In this document: positions 57,601-64,000 of the stretch, piece after piece
Position numbering within the stretch: the stretch's first letter is position 1
How the letters are laid out: every line of letters starts with the position of its first letter
Notes under the pieces: generated by a model
Database searches by the model: none
Told to the model about the DNA's origin: nothing
Seen by the model: the letters and a program-made list of their open reading frames with translations, nothing else
Translations under genes and position numbers: made by a program
DNA from: Ectocarpus siliculosus
Taxonomy: Eukaryota; Sar; Phaeophyceae; Ectocarpales; Ectocarpaceae
Direction: 5' to 3'
NCBI GenBank assembly: GCA_000310025.1
Contig: FN649733.1
Span: 4,066,130 to 4,130,129, forward strand
Length of the DNA stretch: 64,000 nt

Positions 57601-60600
57601 CACGCCCTCTACAGCCTTCACTTCACCACCCTGCAGTCGTCGCAACTCGTGTCAAATACAGATTCATCATCAGTGAGTTCACAAACGGAATTACGTTTTT
57701 GTAGGTCGGGTGGGATGGTCTCTAATATGTTCTCCTCTGCTCTTGCGAGTGTTCATTCTTTTCTTACCTCTACGTTAATGCAATACTGCATGCACGCGAC
57801 GTGATGCTTCCTTCAGCAACATCCAAATGAAACACAAACCAATGAAACAAAAAAAACAACCACACGTACACGTACATACCTCGACTTCGACCATGTTGGA
57901 GAGGCGGACGACACAGGTAGGCTCGACGTTGTCCTGTTCATCCTCCACTTCCTTCACCTATGCATGATACGATATGCACACACCGAAACAGAGGTCAATA
58001 CAACAAACACGAGACGCCAGCAAACAAACGATAACACGCAAGCCCAGCAAGATGATTGGAGACGGAAAACGGAGAGTTGGGATGGTGGGCAAAGGAGTCG
58101 AGTCTAGACAAATATGAGACAAAAACTACGAAAGGCTTTCTAACGACACAGATTACAGCAGGGCGGAGCAACGAGGAAAACAACACCCCTCTCGAAACGT
58201 CTAGACCACCCGCAGCAACACTGGGGGGTGCTGCGGGTGAGCGTGTAGTCGCGTGCTTCGCGCCGTCCTTATGGTCTAAAACCGAGTGCGAACAAAACGA
58301 AAAAACAAGTGACGTCTTCGCCCTGAAGCGTCCAATCACCACACATGTACATGACAACACATCACATGTACATTGCACGTAGTGCATCGCATGTAGAAGT
58401 ACATCACAAGGTACATAACAAGCCCTACACAAACGTGTCCAAACGCCCTGCTTGCTATTTCGTGCTGACTGATTTCTTGAGCCGCAAGAGAAACAAACTC
58501 CCACCGAAAAAACTTCTGTACACCTCCCCTCCGCGAATCAATCGACTGGCACTGTCATGGTACGCGCATAGTAACCAATATAATTGCACTTCGGCTTTAC
58601 CTTGACCGGCTTGAGCAGAGTTGCGGCCATCATGGCGGGCACCCTCTGCACCATGAGCTTTCCCTTTCCGACGGGTAGACCGGACAGCCCGCTGAGAGCC
58701 AGCTGACCGTTCTCCATGTCCGTGTACTCGAACACCGCTGTGCCCTTAGATTTGCCGGAGGAGTCCTGCCACAAGACAACCACACGTTTGGACGGGGCAA
58801 AACATAAAAAAAAATAAAACACCGGTGTGCATGGACAAGAGAAAAGCCCGTTGTGTCAACGTGTCCTATTTAGTAGCACTCCCTCTCACCTCTTTGGCAA
58901 CCTACAGAAACTGTGTGAAGCCTTTCCTTTTGCTTGCGTCTAGATACCAGAGACCCTTTTCGTGCCAAGCTCTCAGTGGGCATGAACACACTTTTCACGC
59001 CAGCACAACATGACAAACAAAGGCCTACACCAAGCAGTCAACAAGCACAAAACGAAAACAAGCCTGACAAACGTTCGACAAACACGACCCCGCCTTTTCC
59101 CGCACAGGTTTGAGACCGTACAGCAGTATCATTACAAGACCCGTCCAACGCACACATCCACCCATAAAAGACAGCACAATCAGCTTTGTGTTCCAACGTA
59201 TTCCAACGCCGCCGCTCTACTACACGCCCTCTTCCTTCGAGAAGGTTCAACACACAAATCACACAAACTCCGAAAGACGGAACAACATTAACATTTCTTT
59301 CAGCGCAATCCCACGCCGCCGCTCTCAATGACGCCACGCCCTCTTACCTCGAGAAGGTTGAACACACACATCAGATGAACCTCAGCAAAGACAGAAGAAG
59401 CAACTTTACGTTCGAGTGTTCCCGGTCCGTCCGCTCTCCTATGCCCTCTTACCTCGAGAAGGTTAAACATACACATCAGATTAACTTCTGAGAACGACGG
59501 AACCGACATTCCTTTCAGCGTGTTATTGCAAAACGCCGCGGCCTTCTGTGTGACGCCACGCCCTCTCACCTTGAGAAGGTTGAACTTCTTGAGCTCTCCG
59601 AAGGGGCTGAGCAGCTCCCTCACGTGATCGTCCGTGAGCGAATCGGGCAGGTTCATGACCATGAGGACGCTGCTCTCCTCCTTCTTAGGTGCCACGGCAG
59701 TCGCACCCTGTCACCGTCCGCATGCACATTCACATGTTCATCGTTTCATTTCTCAAGATTGCGTGGTTGTTGTGTTTTGCGTGCGGAGAGGTCTCGTGAC
59801 GACATCACTCAACCACAACCACCACCACCTCTAGCATCGACGACAACAACAACAAAAACGACAACGGCAGTGAGCCTTCGCTTTACATAGGTCAACAAGA
59901 CAAGGCAACCAGTACGTCCTACCCATTTTGTTCCTCCTAACCTCCTGAGAATAACCAATCTGATCGATTTCCCCAAAACCTTCAAATCAGGACTTGAAAG
60001 AGTGTTTGGCGTTACTTATGGAAAGCGGGGGATTCACCAGCCTCCGGAAGTGATGCCACTGAATGCTCCATCCCACACTAACTTACCGTATCTACACGGC
60101 AAGAACAAACGGGGTCTAAGAAATGCTGTCAACACTGGTTTCAAGTGACCAACAAAACCCGAACAAACCAAAACAAGTGAAAAGAAACGAAACACACCGA
60201 CGCTCCCACGGCTGCTGCTGCAGCTGCTGCTGCCGCCGCCGCTCCGGGCCCGCCGCCCCCGCCAACAATCCCCGCCGTCGCCACCGCCGCCGCCGCCCGC
60301 GCCGCTGCTGACGGGTCTCCGCCGACGCCTCCAGGCAGCGCCACTCCTGCACAACACAACAAAACACACCACAACACACCACAACAGATCCCCAACATGC
60401 TCCCGGTTGATTGTTTTCTATTCTATGCGTTTCTTCGTTCTCACTCCTTCTGTTATGGATCGATCGATCCATGTTTCGCTTGTGTCACAACGCTACCTAT
60501 AGCTCAAAGTTCGGACTAATTTGATGTGCAACAACGACAACAGCATCAAGCCCTTGCCTGTCAAAGCTTGGAAGCCCGCTGCCGCCACTGCCTGCTCCGC

Positions 60601-63505
60601 AGCCGCCGCCGCCGATTGCGCCGCCTCTTCTGCCGTTGGTCCCCCGACAGCGATGGCCGTAGCGTAAGCGGAAGCTCCCGCGAGGGTGGCTGCGGGAAAT
60701 GGCTGGGGTGTGACTATAGGGAAGGTCTGTTTGTATTTTGTTTTCGTTGAATTGTTTTGTTTTTCCCCCAAGTTCGTTACGTTGGCACCGATTGTCAACA
60801 ACAACAACACAACAACAACAACGGGAGGGTGCGGTGCGGTGCGGTGGGATCGGGGGGGGGAGGGGGCTCAAGGGTCAGAACGATTTAGCTGCACTACGAG
60901 CTATGATCGCGAGACAGGAGGGGTTGAGCTGGAGTTGCAATAGAATAAAGACGAGTGACATACTGCTGTAATAGCGCTAGCCCGGTTTGGTTGATGTGGT
61001 AAGAAAGACGTGGTACTGCTGTAGGATAAGAGACGAGACTGCTTGTGTGGTGTGTGCGTTGCGTGGTATGGTGTCAAAAGGTGGGGTGTGTTTATCGACA
61101 CTGGCGATGTGATACTTTATCAGAGAAGGCGGCCCATTGGCAGATGAAAAGGAACACCACCGCCAATTTCCATCCGAGCAGCTTCAGCGACAAGAGATGT
61201 CGTCCAAGAATTGAAGCAACGCCAACGCATTTACCTACGACACGTGCAGCGTCGATTCAACCACTGCTTCGACGACAGACGCACCCATTTCACCGCAGCG
61301 AGTGGGTATCTTGGGCTAAACCTTAAAGGGAGCGGCGGCGGGCGGGGTGGGTGGGTCCATATACCACCAAGATCATCACGAACATAAAATACCATACCAG
61401 TAGCATACTAGTTAGCTGATACAAGTATCGGAGGAGGGCACAACGACAATGACGATGACAATTAGCCTCTCTTACCGCCGCATGCGCCTTGGGTCGGCCG
61501 AATTTAAGGTGACCCGTACCGCACTGGATGCCTGACATTCGTCCCAAAGTGGCGTTAGTCTCCTGCTCGGGGCAGAAACACAAAAAAGAGAGTGCGTGCA
61601 TCAGTCGATGAAAACAGACGTTAAAGTACATTCCAGCTTGTGGCTCAGCGGTCAGCGGAAGAGTACTGCTGTGTATCAGGCGAACATGAGAATGACCTAC
61701 ACACACCAGACGTGGACAACGCAGAAGCACTACAGCAGTAGCGCACAAATGCGCGGCTAGAGTTTTGGCATGACACAAAGCACATACTCTTCCTCCGTCA
61801 TGTCTATCTTGGGGAAACAGTTTCTCAAAAACATTGGACACGCTGTAACGGTAATCAACCACGGCAGACCAAAAACGAAAAGTACGCAGGCTCGTGGGAG
61901 GAGAATAAATAAAAAAAAAGGCGGTATATCACGGGTACAGTATTGCCTCTGTTAACGCTATGGATTCATTGCCAAAATGATGTATCCTGGACTCTTAAAT
62001 CTGTAGGAAGACATGGGTTCGTTTTGTGATACGTCGTGTAATGGTTAAGAAAAATAACAAGAACGGACTTGCCTCCTCCGTGCGAAGCTCGATGAAGGCG
62101 AAGTTAGTCCCGTCTGGTCCCATGGCTATCCTTATCACCGGATTGCCCGCGCTTGTGGCAATCTTGAGGTATTGCATGGCTGCGTTCAAAAAGTCCTGGG
62201 GGAATCAACAGACAAGAGACAGTTTTCGAGTCCGGGTCGACGGACGGGGGGGGGGGGGGGGTTAATCTTCAGCACCAGGACATGTCATCCATCTGAGCGG
62301 GTTGAAAATAGCTGCTGGGGAAGGTCCTGTGTGCCGATTGATCCTATGCATGTTCACAGTATAAGCCATGCCAAGCGCAAAAAACACTCGGGACTTCCAC
62401 ACCCGGGTTACCAACGGCCGCCAACAAATCAGGCATCGTCCACAAATTTCATCCCTGCAGAGGACGCCCCGTTACACGCAAGATACTAACACCCTTCATT
62501 GCATTGTTGGTCGTCACAGCTAAATGCTGTCCTATCTCCTGTGACACATATGTACGGGGTTCCACCAATTGCTTGTGCGACAAGATGGTCATCAGTGCGG
62601 GACCCCCCCCTCCACCCCTCCCACCCCCCACCCCAATCACGCACCTGCAGCTGAACCCCCGATACCCCATGAGGCAGACCGCCCACGTGCAGCTCCCGCA
62701 TGACCTTGTTGGCCGCTAGAGCTGCCGAGGAGGGCGCCGCTGCTGCCGCCGCCGCCGCAGCCAGTGCACCCGTGGCTCCAGCGCCTGCCATACCTGGCAA
62801 GCCCGCCACTCCTCCCGGGTACGCCAGGGCGGCCGACACGTGAGCCATGGCGCTGGAAGCGATGGCCGACTGGAATGGGGTTGGAGAAAGAAAAGGAAAT
62901 GGGAACAGGAGAGGTATTGGTCGAGTGCGCCATGGCCAACATAATTGATCGTTTCCAAACAGCAGAAAGTCAGCGCTGCTTTGTCACCATCAAAACAGCA
63001 CAAGCACCAAAAATCAACGCCACACCTTTCAAGACCATAGCCTCCCTCTTAACATCGCCACCACAAGCAGCCCTCCCCCACCGTCGCCCCCTACAATAGA
63101 AAAAACGGGCAACAGGACTACAGCCGACACAGCACAGCAAACCGCATCATCAACACACCACCCGCCCCAGCTTGACATCCATCCAACAGAAGCCGCCGCT
63201 CGCTCACCTCAGCCCCTGCCCCAGCCGCGCTTGCCGCCGCCGCTGCCGCACCGACACCCACCGCCGCCGTAGGGCCGCCCGCCGCTGCCGTAGCCGCTGT
63301 CGGCGCTCCTGCCGCCAAAGCCGCGGCCGCTGCGGCGGTGGAACCCCCCGCCTTCTTCTGCTCTTCCTGGGCCCGGAGTACCTCGAGCTTCTGGAACGCG
63401 TCGGGGATGCTGATGCCAGGGTTCTCGCGGATGACGAACTCTAAAGTGATGGCGGGGACTTCGGCCTTCGCCTTCTTCGAAGCCTCCTTCTTCTCCCTCT
63501 GCTTC
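53572..63505 (-). CDS. U2AF2: U2AF large subunit (U2AF65), 5' end not resolved
   Basis: Thirteen exons: 63505-63208, 62869-62645, 62195-62073, 61562-61476, 60702-60558, 60346-60198, 59707-59570, 58765-58601, 57957-57880, 56978-56902, 55746-55575, 54605-54501, 53754-53572. Phases agree throughout. RRM1 has ELHVGGLP and TNFAFIELRTEE; RRM2 has VLMVMNLPDSLTDDHV and SKGTAVFEY; the C-terminal UHM has an acidic helix (EIKGDVVEECEQYGKVK), EVPRPEDGKEV, GEIFVEFEDV and the R-x-F loop GRKFGG. It binds the 3' splice-site pyrimidine tract and SF1 or SF3B1. Odd points: Ala/Gly-rich linkers encoded by whole exons, two GC-AG introns, and an acidic tail of about 95 residues after the UHM. The N-terminal RS/ULM region is not seen. 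Confidence 0.9.
53801..53846. repeat. AG/CT dinucleotide run at a splice site
   Basis: About 23 GA units on the plus strand. On the transcribed minus strand this is (CT)n ending some 47 nt before the acceptor of the last U2AF exon, so it would form its pyrimidine tract. Confidence 0.9.
53883..54005 (+). mobile_element. SINE fragment, body and tail
   Basis: Matches the fullest copy from the GTT-rich spacer (ggttgttgtctttacatc) through accgttccgatctctc to the tail (gcggtcactggccaacgacc). The tRNA head is missing. It sits in the last intron of the U2AF gene, antisense to it. Confidence 0.5.
54872..55075 (+). mobile_element. SINE tail with duplicated end
   Basis: Carries cagtaccttct, a gtccaagtgacgcgg stretch and the tail ggtcacaggccaattacccc; the tail block is then repeated (ggtcacaggtcaattacccc at about 55014). 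It lies in a U2AF intron, antisense. Confidence 0.5.
55800..55890 (+). mobile_element. Diverged SINE module
   Basis: Shows the TTG-rich spacer followed by gtcttcgcattaaagctctttccggtctgctc, matching the central module of the other copies with several changes. Located in a U2AF intron. Weak. Confidence 0.25.
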
Positions 63506-64000
63506 CTGTTGTCGTTGGAGAGGGAGGCAGGAGCGGAGAGAGTGGGAAAGAGGGGTGCAGGAAAACGAGGTGCTTGGTGCTCCTGTTGATACGTCCATGT
63601 GTTGCGGTTTAGCAGGGTCTCGTGTCTACTGTACTTCTCTCTTTAGCTTATTCAGGCGATTCGCTTGTCTTGGACGTTTCTTACATCATGGGCTGCCAAT
63701 GTGAGCCGTCAACCTTACCTTTACAGGCACAACAAACTCATGACGAGCTGAGCAGGAGTCTAAAAATGATTGCACGCGTGAATTTCCGGGGCGTGGCGAA
63801 GGCAACATGAGCAACCATCACAGCATTGCAACCCAACCGCCGCCCATCAGGCAACCGTCGACCCCCCCGTCTTCACCAGCAACAACCCCCAGACACAACA
63901 AAAACGACAACGATGACCACCACCAGCAACAACAACACTTCAGTAACACCACCCACAACACCACCACCAAAACACCAGTACCACCAGCAGTATACTACCA
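63506..64000. other. Upstream of the visible U2AF coding exons
   Basis: The minus strand has a consensus donor (CTGTAAAG/GTAAGG near 63718) whose exon meets a stop in all likely frames, so it may be a 5' untranslated exon; the protein's N-terminus is then upstream or poorly resolved. The last 150 bases are ACC/AAC-rich simple sequence. Confidence 0.35.

Noticed and set aside
61630-61670. tRNA-like A box (tggctcagcggtcagcggaag)-type stretch
   Set aside because: No B box follows at tRNA distance; it lies in a U2AF intron.

Overview
The window is nuclear DNA from an intron-rich eukaryote, most likely a photosynthetic stramenopile and quite possibly a brown alga (inference). The reasons are: many phase-0 introns of about 0.3-1.2 kb; a minus-strand gene whose first exon reads as a signal peptide followed by a phenylalanine-led plastid transit sequence (secondary red plastid style); an interstitial TTAGGG-type telomere tract; and abundant CAG/CTG and GTT microsatellites. 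There are no bacterial features.

Layout. 1-7.1 kb is gene-poor and holds a 2.2-kb TIR transposon (1612-3831). 7.15-16.0 kb is the coding part of a large Ty3/gypsy-type LTR retroelement, chromovirus-like, which carries a NADAR-family domain between gag and protease; repeat-rich DNA with a possible LTR piece follows to 17.7 kb. 17768-18513 is a second, shorter TIR element with the same end design. About 19.5-26.1 kb is a minus-strand gene for a large disordered protein of unknown function. 28.5-38.0 kb is plus-strand host coding: five clean phase-0 exons of a conserved-looking protein with a class I glutamine-amidotransferase-like fold signature, then further exons whose linkage is uncertain. 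38.7-42.5 kb is a head-to-head pair: a two-exon, probably plastid-targeted protein (minus) and PHF5A/Rds3, the small SF3b subunit (plus), with 274 bp between start codons. 46.3-50.4 kb (minus) is best read as a Zip3/RNF212/HEI10-type RING protein with a coiled coil and polyQ tail; its stop codon lies beside a (CCCTAA)n tract. 53.6-63.5 kb (minus) is the U2AF large subunit in 13 visible exons, two of whose introns start with GC.

Two factors for branch point and 3' splice-site recognition (PHF5A in SF3b, and U2AF65) lie about 11 kb apart. PHF5A carries a duplicated 3' splice site and zinc-knuckle start 111 nt upstream of exon 3, which would add 37 codons in frame if used. A tRNA-derived SINE family is scattered in introns. 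The most unusual feature is the NADAR domain inside the retroelement, a fold known from enzymes that cleave N-glycosidic bonds of ADP-ribose-like compounds and ADP-ribosylated guanine.

Exon models were made by eye from reading frame, splice-site consensus and family similarity; no alignment or RNA evidence was available.
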